A stretch of DNA of 64,000 nt from Balneolaceae bacterium. Its GTDB lineage: Bacteria > Bacteroidota > Rhodothermia > Balneolales > Balneolaceae. The notes below the pieces were generated by a model. It was given only the letters and a program-made list of their open reading frames with translations, was not told the origin of the DNA and did not search any database. Location of the stretch: NCBI GenBank assembly GCA_017640665.1, contig JAEPQE010000003.1, forward strand, positions 248,001-312,000, given 5' to 3'. Shown in pieces: positions 34,291 through 42,388 of the stretch; positions within the stretch are counted from its first letter, which is position 1, and the number at the start of each line of letters is the position of its first letter. The position numbers and the translations under genes are program-made.

Positions 34291-34995
34291 ATGAAGAATC
34301 TTTTCTACACTTCGCCGAAACACATTGATAAACAAGCTTCGATCATTGAAATAGAGGGGCAGGAAGCACAGCATGTTAGTCGGGTGCTGAGACATAAGGT
34401 TGGGGACGTAATTCTTGTTGCTGATGGGGAAGGGGCACAGCTTGAGGTTGAGATTCTGGAGATCACTAAGAAAACTGTTGTTGGAAAGAAATTAACCACA
34501 ACTTGCGATGCTCTCCCTTCAAAAAAGAAAATCCTGGCCATGGGTGTCATTAAGAAAAGAGACCGGCTGGAGTTTGCCATTGAGAAGGCAGTGGAGTTGG
34601 GAGCCTGGGAGATTGTTCTGTTTAATGCTGATCATTCGGAACGTAATCGTGTTAATTCAGAAAGGGCGGAAACTCAAATTATTAGCGCCTTCAAGCAAAG
34701 TGGAAGACGTTGGTTACCAAAACTGTTGGTGTTGAATTCATTGGATGAAGTCTTTGATCATTACGAAAATGCTGATTTCATTTTGGCGCATGAAGAGATT
34801 GAAGTTTCTAATCAACCCAAGGCTTTAGAAAAAGAACATTCTGTGTTTTTGGTAGGTCCGGAAGGTGGTTTTTCATCCCGTGAAGTTGAGTTGAATAAAG
34901 AGAAGGGAGGTCGTTTTGTTTCTTTGGGGAAAAACAGACTTAGGGCAGAAACAGCAGTAGTGGCTTTTCTTTCTCAATATTTATTCTCTGAATGA
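34291..34995 (+). CDS. rsmE: 16S rRNA (uracil1498-N3)-methyltransferase
   Basis: 234 residues. It methylates N3 of U1498 in 16S rRNA using S-adenosylmethionine. EAQHVSRVLRHKVGD is the N-terminal PUA-like motif; the SPOUT knot is seen in LEFAIEKAVELGA, FKQSGRRWLPKL and VGPEGGFSSREVELN, with LGKNRLRAETAVVAFLSQ closing the SAM pocket. Its 3' end overlaps the convergent gene by 15 bp. Confidence 0.95.
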   Translation: MKNLFYTSPKHIDKQASIIEIEGQEAQHVSRVLRHKVGDVILVADGEGAQLEVEILEITKKTVVGKKLTTTCDALPSKKKILAMGVIKKRDRLEFAIEKAVELGAWEIVLFNADHSERNRVNSERAETQIISAFKQSGRRWLPKLLVLNSLDEVFDHYENADFILAHEEIEVSNQPKALEKEHSVFLVGPEGGFSSREVELNKEKGGRFVSLGKNRLRAETAVVAFLSQYLFSE

Positions 34996-35397
34996 AGATA
35001 CATCCGGCTCAATAAATTTTTGTTTAGCTTTTTCTGATTCAAACACATTGAAACTGTAGTGACTCGATAGTAATTCTTTAAACCGGGTTTTTAATTCCGG
35101 GTTAGTGGATATGAATCCCTGAAAAGTTTCAGACTCTGTTTTCTTCATGAAATGATGGACAGCTTCAACCGCTGCTACTGTTACAGTTGCATGAAATTTA
35201 TCCGCTGCATCTAACGATTCGGCGTATTTTTTAATGTGAGCACTAATATTTTCAATAGCCGTATCCACTCCATATTTGGATATCTCAATCCAGGCCAGTC
35301 TTAGATGTGCTTCATGTGTAAACATCTCAGAGGGTAAGGTGCATTCATGAAAATGTTGCTCAAATTCTGAATCAGTATAGGAATAGTGCTTTTCCAT
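34981..35397 (-). CDS. Conserved hypothetical protein with THEAHLRLA motif
   Basis: 138 residues. I do not recognise a named family, but FEQHFHECTLPSEMFTHEAHLRLAW is a pattern seen in a widespread family of small soluble proteins with F-x-x-x-L-x-x-x-x-x-T-H-x-A-H-L. Two histidines in this motif could bind a ligand or metal. The C-terminal half is helical (LLSSHYSFNVFESEKAKQKF). No signal peptide. It precedes no obvious operon partner; 27 bp separate it from the sigma-factor gene upstream on the same strand. Confidence 0.75.
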   Translation of the reverse strand: MEKHYSYTDSEFEQHFHECTLPSEMFTHEAHLRLAWIEISKYGVDTAIENISAHIKKYAESLDAADKFHATVTVAAVEAVHHFMKKTESETFQGFISTNPELKTRFKELLSSHYSFNVFESEKAKQKFIEPDVSSFRE

Positions 35398-35424
35398 GAA
35401 GTTGATTTACTGAGGCTTTATAAT

Positions 35425-35976
35425 CTAACCGGAGGCACAACAACTCCGTTGACAATCTTGCTCACCAACCAGAAGTCCATGCTCGTTCAGACTAAACCGA
35501 CAGCAATCCACAAACTTTTGCTTAAGCATCTCTTTTGCCCGATATACTCTTGATTTTACGTTCGGAAGGCTGAGATTCAACTCTTCGGCAGCTTCATATT
35601 GTTTTTTGCCTTCTACATTGATCAGGCTAATTACTTTCCCATATTTTGGAGGTAACTCTTCAACAAAGTTTTCAAAGCAGCAAAAGTCGATATCATCTGA
35701 TTCAAAACCTTCGGATAATTGCTCCTCTCTAAATTCAGAAAGAGCGACGGTGTTCTCGGTTTTTCGGAAATGCTCAGCGATTTGATTTCGGGTAATCTGA
35801 TAAGCCCATGCTTTTACTTTTTCAGGGTCCTTCAATTGATCGAGCTTCACATGAATTTTTATGAATACTTCCTGAAGGATATCTCTGGTAAGTTCTTCGT
35901 CTTTTACTCTTTTAACTATGAAATAAAAGAGGGACTCCTTGAGGGAATCCCATATTTGTTGAGTGTTTGTGCTCAT
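35425..35976 (-). CDS. sigZ: SigZ-type ECF sigma factor with Cys-rich tail
   Basis: 183 residues from ATG 35976; the longer frame from a GTG at 36012 would overlap the upstream Cys-rich gene and is unlikely. Region 2 shows FIVKRVKDEELTRDILQEVFIKI and WAYQITRNQIAEHFRK; region 4 shows LPPKYGKVISLINVEGKKQYEAAEELNLSLPNVKSRVYRAKEML. The C-terminal extension after that, with DCC and EQDCQRSCC, carries five cysteines, typical of SigZ-like factors and suited to metal or redox sensing. It starts 4 bp after the Cys-rich peptide stop, so the two are likely one transcript. No anti-sigma gene is visible. Confidence 0.85.
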   Translation of the reverse strand: MSTNTQQIWDSLKESLFYFIVKRVKDEELTRDILQEVFIKIHVKLDQLKDPEKVKAWAYQITRNQIAEHFRKTENTVALSEFREEQLSEGFESDDIDFCCFENFVEELPPKYGKVISLINVEGKKQYEAAEELNLSLPNVKSRVYRAKEMLKQKFVDCCRFSLNEHGLLVGEQDCQRSCCASG

Positions 35977-35980
35977 TCTT

Positions 35981-36106
35981 CTAGTTGCAGCAATCGCATT
36001 TTGAGCAGTCACAGTTTTCGCAAGTGCAATTATTGGCCTTACAATTCACGCAATCGCAGTTTGTGCAATCACAATTTGTACATTCGCAGGTTCCTTTTAT
36101 ACTCAT
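35981..36106 (-). CDS. Metallothionein-like Cys-rich peptide (41 residues)
   Basis: A short frame, ATG 36106 to TAG 35981, encodes 41 residues of which 14 are cysteine, mostly as C-x-C and C-x-x-C (CECTNCDCTNCDCVNC, then CTCENCDCSKCDCC). It has the composition of a metal-chelating metallothionein, with Asp, Asn and Thr between thiols and no aromatic or histidine residues. It is below usual gene-calling length and the overlapping longer frames hide it. It begins on the same strand and 4 bp before the SigZ gene. Binding of Zn, Cu, Cd or As is inferred from composition only. Confidence 0.7.
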   Translation of the reverse strand: MSIKGTCECTNCDCTNCDCVNCKANNCTCENCDCSKCDCCN

Positions 36107-36171
36107 TTCAAGATGATTTTAGTTAATGTTCATCAGGTAGATGCAAAGTACCGCAAAAGGATTCAAAAAAA

Positions 36172-36522
36172 CTATTTCTTTCTCTTCTTTTTGCTGGATT
36201 TTGCCTGAGGATTAAATTCAAGGCATCGATCAACCCAGGATTCTAACTCTTCCTCGTTAACTAAGGCAGTGTTGTTCACATAAAGATAACCTTTCATCCG
36301 TTTTTTTGTAAAATCCATTGGGCGAACCCCTTCATCATGTTGATATTTCAGCTCTGCTTGCTCGCCAACTCTGGCCATTAGCTCGTCTTTAATAACTCCT
36401 ATACACATTTTATCATCCACCAGAATGCAAAGTCCGCCAAACATCTTCTTATGTTCAAAGTCGATATTTTTATTATCCAAAACAGTCAGGATTCGTTCTG
36501 CAAGTATTTCGTTATAAGCCAT
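36172..36522 (-). CDS. TfoX/Sxy N-terminal domain protein
   Basis: 116 residues. A single TfoX N-terminal domain: KKMFGGLCILVDDKMCIGVI and LMARVG are characteristic, then YLYVNNTALVNEEELESWV. Full TfoX proteins regulate competence, but short one-domain versions are widespread and mostly uncharacterised. The very basic C-terminus (SSKKKRKK) could bind nucleic acid. Monocistronic as far as I can see. Confidence 0.85.
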   Translation of the reverse strand: MAYNEILAERILTVLDNKNIDFEHKKMFGGLCILVDDKMCIGVIKDELMARVGEQAELKYQHDEGVRPMDFTKKRMKGYLYVNNTALVNEEELESWVDRCLEFNPQAKSSKKKRKK

Positions 36523-36582
36523 AGTGGTAGGGTGTTTTTGAGTTTACAGAATAACAAATCTGAAACATAAAAAGGGACAATA

Positions 36583-37068
36583 CTAAGAGGCGCGTGCATA
36601 CTTAACACTCAGGAATCTGTTTCGCTGTTCAAATGAGTTTTGTTCAACAGGTTCCACTACCTGTTCAAACAAATCAATAAATCTTTGCTCATGGGAATGA
36701 GAGTGATTCTTAATAAGATCAAAATGTACAAAGGTAGACCAAAGAAGAGCTTTAATCCTGGTTTTTTCTTTATCCCACATTCTCATTTCAACGGTTAAGT
36801 TTTTACGCCCATATTTAATGAGCTGAGACTCGATCAGTACTTCTTCCATATTAACAGCAGGATTGATGTAGGCAATCATATTACTTCCAACCACCCAGGT
36901 TAATCCGTTCTTATTCGCTTCCTCGTAAACATTAAGTCCATAGTGCTCGATCAAGTGATCCTCCCTGGCATTCATGAAGTAATCAATATATTTAGAGTTA
37001 TTCAGGTGATTAAAAGGATCACAATCCTGAAATCTAATTTGTTTAATGCTTGATAGTATTTTTTTCAT
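36583..37068 (-). CDS. Hot-dog acyl-CoA thioesterase
   Basis: 161 residues of the 4-hydroxybenzoyl-CoA thioesterase type. IRFQDCDPFNHLNNSKYIDYF contains the catalytic Asp in the D-x-x-x-H-x-N pattern. NMIAYINPAVNMEEVLIESQL follows. It cleaves acyl-CoA or acyl-carrier thioesters in the cytoplasm. An exact TATACCGATCGGTATA palindrome lies 12 bp upstream of the start, and the TetR gene next to it carries the same operator upstream, so it is very probably the repressor's target. Confidence 0.85.
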   Translation of the reverse strand: MKKILSSIKQIRFQDCDPFNHLNNSKYIDYFMNAREDHLIEHYGLNVYEEANKNGLTWVVGSNMIAYINPAVNMEEVLIESQLIKYGRKNLTVEMRMWDKEKTRIKALLWSTFVHFDLIKNHSHSHEQRFIDLFEQVVEPVEQNSFEQRNRFLSVKYARAS

Positions 37069-37080
37069 AAGTGATAAATT

Positions 37081-37096
37081 TATACCGATCGGTATA
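37081..37096. promoter_or_regulatory. TetR operator before the thioesterase gene
   Basis: Perfect 16-bp palindrome TATACCGATCGGTATA, ending 12 bp before the thioesterase start at 37068. It shares the core ATACCGATCGGTAT with the site at 37723-37736 upstream of the TetR gene. Confidence 0.85.
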
Positions 37097-37111
37097 TTAT
37101 GGTTAAATTTT

Positions 37112-37711
37112 TTATTGAAGTATATGTTCTTTGATATGGGACTCTATATGGTCAGTCATCATTAAAATATATGAGCGATCGCCGTGTGTAATCGACATAA
37201 ATACACTGCCTTCGATCATTGAGTAAATATTTTTTGCCAGCTTCTGTATATCGGTGTTCTTTTTGAACTCCCTGTTTTCAACTCCCTCAAAAATGATATC
37301 AGCAATACTATGCTCAAGTTTCTTTGCTGTAAGCCTCACCATTCTGAAAAGGGTAGGGTTGATATGTCTGGTATCATTTCCGACATTCAAAATGGGGCAA
37401 CCGCCTGTGGATTTGGTAATATCGTAATAACCACGGTAGTAATTTGTGATTGCAAAAAGTTTATCGATCGCACGATTTGCTTTGTTAACTGCAGCAGATA
37501 TCTCCTTAAGAAGTATTCTTACATTATATTTAAAAGCTTCAACGGCGAGCTGTTCTTTGTTGGAGAAATTTCCGTAAATAGCGCCTTTAGTAAGTCCTGT
37601 AGCAGAGGTCAAATCTGATAAGCTGGTTCCTGAATAACCCTTCTTGTTAAAAATAGGAGCAACTGTTTTTATGATATATGCACTAGTGTCTTTTATGCCG
37701 GGGAGGTTTAT
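37112..37711 (-). CDS. TetR-family repressor without a canonical start codon
   Basis: 199 residues if begun at the ATA at 37711. The helix-turn-helix is complete only with this N-terminus: TSAYIIKTVAPIFNKKGYSG, then SLSDLTSATGLTKGAIYGNF and SNKEQLAVEAF. The C-terminal ligand domain resembles fatty-acid or efflux-associated TetR proteins. No ATG or GTG exists in frame between the upstream stop and the helix-turn-helix; a TTG at 37612 would delete helix 1. The ATA sits exactly where an ATG is expected, so the gene may use a rare start, carry a mutation, or reflect a sequence error. It is flanked by two matching operators and controls itself and the thioesterase. Confidence 0.8.
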   Translation of the reverse strand: MNLPGIKDTSAYIIKTVAPIFNKKGYSGTSLSDLTSATGLTKGAIYGNFSNKEQLAVEAFKYNVRILLKEISAAVNKANRAIDKLFAITNYYRGYYDITKSTGGCPILNVGNDTRHINPTLFRMVRLTAKKLEHSIADIIFEGVENREFKKNTDIQKLAKNIYSMIEGSVFMSITHGDRSYILMMTDHIESHIKEHILQ

Positions 37712-37722
37712 GAGCTTACAAT

Positions 37723-37736
37723 ATACCGATCGGTAT
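37723..37736. promoter_or_regulatory. TetR operator before the TetR gene
   Basis: Perfect 14-bp palindrome ATACCGATCGGTAT, 11 bp from the inferred TetR start. Identical in core to 37082-37095, so the repressor should bind both and be autoregulated. Confidence 0.85.
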
Positions 37737-37765
37737 TTAATAATAAAAAATAAAAATCAGCTCAT

Positions 37766-38932
37766 TTAATAATTCAGTTTCAGGTTTTTACTAATTGCTT
37801 TAAAGAATGGGATATAAGGAACACTACTCATGATCTTTAAATCCTCAAGCAAAGAAGTATTTTCCGAAAGGAAATTGAAGATATCATCTATGGTGTTATT
37901 TTTAAATAAATCACGGAATACACGCAGACTTTCTTCATTGGAATTATACAGGATGTGGAGTACCAGTAAATCATAGTATCGGTAACGTGCATCAGATTTT
38001 TGAGGAAGTAAGGGTTCTTTGCCTTTAATCAGAGATTCAGCGAGTTCACTGGTATAATCCTGAATCTTCTTGAAAGTATAACCGGTAGATGGTTTAGTAA
38101 GTCCACCAACCGTGCCCAGATTTATTACTTTTGAGGCATAAAGAGGAGGATAGGACCGGTCTTCCATTGGTATTTCTCCATATTCTTTTCTTTTTACCTC
38201 ATAGTCTTCTTTATCCAGGTTGTACTTTTCCTTCAGATAAGCCCGGATTTTCTTCCGGTAGTATTTCTTTTTTTCGAGAGGTTGTTCAGAAAAAATGGTG
38301 TACTCAATCAACGCCCGGTTTCCTTTAAATGGTAGGATGTACATGAACGCTACCCCATTGCTACATTCTTCATCAAAATCCATAAGAGTGATGGTAGCCG
38401 GATCAAAAACCGGGAAATTGGTTTTAATTTCAAAGCCTAGAAAATGTTGAACAATCGGATATTTTGGTTCCTTACCGAAATCGGGATTGGGTTTAAAAGT
38501 ACTTTGGAATATATAGTCAGCCAGATAGGTATCACTGTTTTTTGTGACCAGGACTGCTTTGTTTTTGTTTGAAGAAAAGTCGAGAATACTTTCTTCCAGT
38601 AAATCAAAATTCTTATGTTTTTGAAGCTCTGTAAGTACAAACTCCTTAAAATCACTTTCCCTTACACAGTAATAACTGTATGTATTCATGTACAGAAAAG
38701 TTTCATAATCGAGTGCCGAGAAAAAAGACTTATTCCATTTTTTGAAGATGATTTCCTGAAAAGGAGGATTAGTTTTATCCCAAAAACACCACGTTTTATT
38801 GTTCTGTGGAGCAAAGGTTGAGTCGACTACCAAAACGTCACCTTTATAGCCACCTTTAGCCAGATACCAGGCGAGACTTAATCCTGAAAGTCCTCCACCC
38901 GCAATGATGATATCGTATTTATTAGTGCTCAA
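37766..38932 (-). CDS. crtY: Lycopene beta-cyclase
   Basis: 388 residues. FAD-type Rossmann start YDIIIAGGGLSGLSLAWYL, then KTWCFWDKTNPPF, YCVRESDF, GFEIKTNFPVFDP and PSTGYTFKKIQDYT, which are features of the CrtY/CrtL cyclases. It forms beta-ionone rings on lycopene to make beta-carotene in the membrane-associated carotenoid pathway. No crtB, crtI or crtZ gene is in this window. It overlaps the nitrilase gene upstream by 11 bp. Confidence 0.92.
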   Translation of the reverse strand: MSTNKYDIIIAGGGLSGLSLAWYLAKGGYKGDVLVVDSTFAPQNNKTWCFWDKTNPPFQEIIFKKWNKSFFSALDYETFLYMNTYSYYCVRESDFKEFVLTELQKHKNFDLLEESILDFSSNKNKAVLVTKNSDTYLADYIFQSTFKPNPDFGKEPKYPIVQHFLGFEIKTNFPVFDPATITLMDFDEECSNGVAFMYILPFKGNRALIEYTIFSEQPLEKKKYYRKKIRAYLKEKYNLDKEDYEVKRKEYGEIPMEDRSYPPLYASKVINLGTVGGLTKPSTGYTFKKIQDYTSELAESLIKGKEPLLPQKSDARYRYYDLLVLHILYNSNEESLRVFRDLFKNNTIDDIFNFLSENTSLLEDLKIMSSVPYIPFFKAISKNLKLNY

Positions 38933-39899
38933 AAGTAACGTTCGTTTTAGACCGGGTATCTACCGTAAGTTGAAATACATCAGGACGAGAATAATGTCCG
39001 CTTGTATCTAAAAACAAATTCCCTTTACTCAGTTCCCTGATATCTAAATCAGCATAAATAATACTGTTTTTATCGTATACAGGTTCTGATAAGTAAGAAG
39101 TATCAGGATTAATAACGGCACTTCCACCATTCAGAATAAATGATTCACTATCAACCGGAATACTTTCAATAAGCTCGAGTGCAAGCTCTTCATCCGGATC
39201 AGAAATTGTGGATTTAATTCCATCCAGCATTTGCTGTTTAGTAATAGTGCAACCTGCAGCTATCACATAACACTGTGCTTCAAACGCGTATTGTCTGCTC
39301 GCTATATGATGCAGATCTTTTACCATAGGCCATTGTGCGATATGGATATGCTCTCCAAGTTGATGCATTGCTGCTCGTGCCAATGGCATCCAATGTTCCC
39401 AGCAAACGAGCCCCCCAATTTTAACATTTTCATCTTCAATAATGGAAAGCGTACTTCCATCACCCATTCCCCAAATTAAGCGCTCGGTATAGGTTGGTAT
39501 CAGTTTTCGATGGAGTGAATAAGTTCCATCCGGCTTGAAATAAAAGATGGTGTTATAGAGCGTTCTACCAACTTTTTCGTGAGCACCCATCACGATGATA
39601 CAATCATTCTGCACAGCAAGGTTGTTCAGGCTTTTAAAGTGCTCATCATCAATCGAAAGAGAGTTTTGAACCAGTAGCTTAAACAAGGCTTTAGCTGGAG
39701 GATGACCCCAGACCCCAACATTCGGAGCATAATCGAGCCAAACCGGGTAACCGGGAAGCCAGGTTTCTGGAAAAACTATTAATCTGGCTCCGTGATCAAT
39801 AGCTTCATGAACCAGCTTTTTAGCCAGAGAAATACTTTCAGGAAGATTTAGAAAAACAGGAGGCTGCTGGATTACAGCAATACTATAGGAATGATCCAA
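38922..39899 (-). CDS. Nitrilase-type carbon-nitrogen hydrolase
   Basis: 325 residues. The catalytic Glu-Lys-Cys triad is visible: Glu45 in LIVFPETWLPGYP, Lys in LHRKLIPTYTER, and Cys in GGLVCWEHWMPLARAAMH. GTLYNTIFYF-like and ASRQYAFEAQCYVIAAG segments also match. The CWEHWMPL form is that of nitrile-hydrolysing nitrilases rather than amidases. It would convert a nitrile to an acid and ammonia. The overlap with crtY suggests co-transcription without an evident metabolic link. Confidence 0.9.
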   Translation of the reverse strand: MDHSYSIAVIQQPPVFLNLPESISLAKKLVHEAIDHGARLIVFPETWLPGYPVWLDYAPNVGVWGHPPAKALFKLLVQNSLSIDDEHFKSLNNLAVQNDCIIVMGAHEKVGRTLYNTIFYFKPDGTYSLHRKLIPTYTERLIWGMGDGSTLSIIEDENVKIGGLVCWEHWMPLARAAMHQLGEHIHIAQWPMVKDLHHIASRQYAFEAQCYVIAAGCTITKQQMLDGIKSTISDPDEELALELIESIPVDSESFILNGGSAVINPDTSYLSEPVYDKNSIIYADLDIRELSKGNLFLDTSGHYSRPDVFQLTVDTRSKTNVTFEH

Positions 39900-39969
39900 A
39901 ACAGAATTTTTATTTCAACTCGTAGTCGAATCAGTATATTCCATCCCGTTGAAAAAGAAAAGCAAAAAT

Positions 39970-40983
39970 ATGATTGATTTACGAAGTGATACGGTCACAA
40001 GACCGACAAAAGAAATGTTGGAAGCGATGATGAATGCAGAGGTTGGTGATGATGTGTTCGGAGAAGATCCTACAGTGAATGCATTTCAGGAAAAAGTGGC
40101 AGCTTTATTTGGTATGGAAGCCGGCCTGTTTGTACCCAGCGGAGTGATGAGCAATCAGCTTGGATTAAAAGTATTGACTGAACCCGGTGATGAAATATTA
40201 ATCGACGAAAATGGGCATATCTATAATTATGAGACCGGGGGAGCTGCTTTTCTTTCAGGTATTCAAATCAAGCCAATAAACGGGAATAGAGGAAAACTGG
40301 ATGTAGCATATCTTCAAAACCAGGTAAAAGGCGCGTTTGACTGGGAAGCTAAAACGAAAGTGATTTGCTTGGAGAATTCAACCAATAAAGGAGGGGGAGC
40401 CTGCTATTCCAAAGAAGAATTATTGGCGATAAAGTATTTTGCTGATGAGCATAATCTTTTTGTTCATTTAGATGGAGCCCGAATCTGGAACGCTATGACT
40501 TCCACAGGAATCGATCCTAAGTTTTTTAGTGAGGTTGGCGATACCATTTCTGTTTGTTTTAGCAAAGGGCTGGGGGCTCCTGTTGGGTCGATGTTACTAT
40601 CAAGTAAAGAGCGAATAGCAAAAGCTCGTAGATTCCGAAAGATGTGGGGAGGAGGGATGCGACAAATTGGATTGCTTGCAGCCGCTGCTGAGTACGCCTT
40701 GGATAATCACTGGGAGTTATTGAAAGAAGATCATCGCCGCGCCAAGAAGTTAGCTGAAGTTATTTCAGAATGTTCCGCTTTCTCAATAGATTCGGACTCA
40801 GTAGAAACCAATATCGTATTATTTGATACCCTGGAGCAGGATGCTATTACAGTAGTTGAACGGTTTGCAGAACACGATGTTCATTTCGTGCCATTCGGAC
40901 CAAATACCATTCGCGCAACCTTTCATTTTCAGGTGGGAGACGAGGAGTTGGAGAGGATGAGCATGGTAATTTCAGAATTTTAA
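39970..40983 (+). CDS. ltaE: Low-specificity L-threonine aldolase
   Basis: 337 residues from ATG 39970; a TTG at 39949 would add seven lysine-rich residues and is less likely. The fold-type I PLP enzyme splits threonine to glycine and acetaldehyde. [13 protein letters not shown] is the classical start; [34 protein letters not shown] and [14 protein letters not shown] (PLP Lys about residue 199) are all present, as is [11 protein letters not shown]. It is monocistronic and divergent from the nitrilase with a 49-70 bp gap. Confidence 0.95.
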   Translation: MIDLRSDTVTRPTKEMLEAMMNAEVGDDVFGEDPTVNAFQEKVAALFGMEAGLFVPSGVMSNQLGLKVLTEPGDEILIDENGHIYNYETGGAAFLSGIQIKPINGNRGKLDVAYLQNQVKGAFDWEAKTKVICLENSTNKGGGACYSKEELLAIKYFADEHNLFVHLDGARIWNAMTSTGIDPKFFSEVGDTISVCFSKGLGAPVGSMLLSSKERIAKARRFRKMWGGGMRQIGLLAAAAEYALDNHWELLKEDHRRAKKLAEVISECSAFSIDSDSVETNIVLFDTLEQDAITVVERFAEHDVHFVPFGPNTIRATFHFQVGDEELERMSMVISEF

Positions 40984-41074
40984 ATTCTATCAGAAATAAA
41001 AATTTTTTACAAAACTGGTTACTCCTGATTGGTATTGTAACCTGAAATAGTTGGTTGTTTTAAATATAAATCAA

Positions 41075-41527
41075 ATGAAAAAATTACTAATATCTCTCTT
41101 TTTTCTAACAAGTATATCAACACTCGTTGCAACATTTTCAGACTACGAAGAAAAGTCTGCAGTGAAAGAAGTAATAATTAAAGGATATGTAAATGGAGCA
41201 TTTAATGCCCTTGATCCCGAAGAAATGGAAAAAGCTTTTCATGAAGAATTTGCCATATTCTCTCCAGGGGAAAATGGGGCTTTGAATAGATATCCAATCG
41301 ATTACTGGATTTCACAAGTTAAGAAGCAGAAATCAAGCTCTGGTTTTGATCCTGAAAGCAATAAGATTGAATATAATTTTGTAGATGTTGAGTTATTAGG
41401 TACTTCCGCTGCTGTAACAATTGAATTATTAAAAGGCAATAAAGTGATCTATACAGATTATTTATCTTTGTTAAAGTTTGATGATGACTGGAAAATAGTG
41501 GCAAAAATTTATCATCAACATGGATAA
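41075..41527 (+). CDS. Exported NTF2-like (Lumazine_bd_2-type) protein
   Basis: 150 residues from ATG 41075, giving a proper signal peptide (MKKLLISLFFLTSISTLVAT). The rest is a single NTF2/SnoaL-like domain: SAVKEVIIKGYVNGAFNALD, FHEEFAIFSPG, then YTDYLSLLKFDDDWKIVAKI at the end. Such proteins are often secreted putative ligand-binding or enzyme-accessory proteins; no catalytic residues can be assigned. An upstream ATG-like extension to 41051 would add charged residues before the signal peptide and is not preferred. Confidence 0.82.
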   Translation: MKKLLISLFFLTSISTLVATFSDYEEKSAVKEVIIKGYVNGAFNALDPEEMEKAFHEEFAIFSPGENGALNRYPIDYWISQVKKQKSSSGFDPESNKIEYNFVDVELLGTSAAVTIELLKGNKVIYTDYLSLLKFDDDWKIVAKIYHQHG

Positions 41528-41537
41528 TTATTAGGTA

Positions 41538-41699
41538 CTATTTCTCGGGTTCATCAATTCTATTAATAATTTTTGAACCCCTTTCTTTGAAGATCTCCAA
41601 TTCAGGTAGAAATACTTCGCAGACGAGGAAGTAGGCATTTGTCACCCGGTTTTTGTAATCCGGATCGTTCAGGGCGTAATCCAGAAATTCAACTATTAC
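41538..41699 (-). pseudogene. Possible 3' gene remnant
   Basis: A 53-codon frame without a start codon reads VIVEFLDYALNDPDYKNR, then AYFLVCEVFLPELEIFKERG and a stop at 41538. It has protein-like composition, but a stop (TAG) lies just before it, and no initiation codon is available. It may be the end of a degraded gene just downstream of the LytTR regulator. I do not recognise its family. Confidence 0.3.
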
Positions 41700-42388
41700 C
41701 CACTAAATTTTTTAAGAGACGATTGAAAATTATCTTTGAAGGTCTTTCCAATTGGAATTTCCTTTCCCGCAACATACACATGATTACTTTCAATTTTTTC
41801 AATCCATCTGAACGCGATCACAAAAGAGCGTTGTACTTGAATGAATTGAGACTCGGGGAGTAAGGATAATACTTCTTTTATTGAAGCACGCACCATGATC
41901 TTTTGTTTTTCAGTGACATAATAGACGTAGTTCCCATCACTTTCTATGAATTGAATCTCACTGATCAAGACTTTTTGTTTTGAAGTGCCTGTACTTATAA
42001 AGATAAAATCGGAAGTCTTAGGTTTGTAGTTGGACTTATGTGCAGTTTTAACTTTGTTAACCGCTTGAAGGAATCGTACGAAATCAAAGGGTTTAAGCAA
42101 ATAGTCGATTGCGTTAACCTCGTAGCTTCTTACAGCGTGTTCGCTATAGGCAGTAGTAAAAATCACCGCTACTTCTTTAGGAATAAGAGTTAGAAATGTA
42201 AAACCACTTATATCCGGCATATTGATATCCAGAAACAACAAATCCACGGGATTAGATTCGATATAATTCATTGCCTTAACAGGATCAGAAAACGTTTCTT
42301 TGAGATCCAGGAATTCTACTTTCGCAGCAAGAGATTTTACTACTTCAAGTGCATTGGGCTCATCGTCGATAGCAATACAGGTAATCAT
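41696..42388 (-). CDS. LytTR-type response regulator
   Basis: 230 residues. Receiver domain with DD near the N-terminus (CIAIDDEPNALEVV), phosphoacceptor in LLFLDINMPDISGF and the Lys of YLLKPFDFVRFL. The C-terminal LytTR DNA-binding domain includes FIFISTGTSKQKVLISEIQF and FIQVQRSFVIAFRWIEKIE. It overlaps its histidine kinase gene by 4 bp. Likely target is the ABC exporter/peptidase operon to which it belongs. Confidence 0.94.
   Translation of the reverse strand: MITCIAIDDEPNALEVVKSLAAKVEFLDLKETFSDPVKAMNYIESNPVDLLFLDINMPDISGFTFLTLIPKEVAVIFTTAYSEHAVRSYEVNAIDYLLKPFDFVRFLQAVNKVKTAHKSNYKPKTSDFIFISTGTSKQKVLISEIQFIESDGNYVYYVTEKQKIMVRASIKEVLSLLPESQFIQVQRSFVIAFRWIEKIESNHVYVAGKEIPIGKTFKDNFQSSLKKFSG

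Noticed and set aside
35977-36012. GTG start giving SigZ 12 extra residues
   Set aside because: These codons overlap the Cys-rich peptide in another frame; ATG 35976 directly after the peptide stop is a better start.
35719-36126. 135-codon plus-strand frame opposite the sigma factor and Cys-rich peptide
   Set aside because: It has no family resemblance and arises as the complement of real genes; the minus-strand frames have clear motifs.
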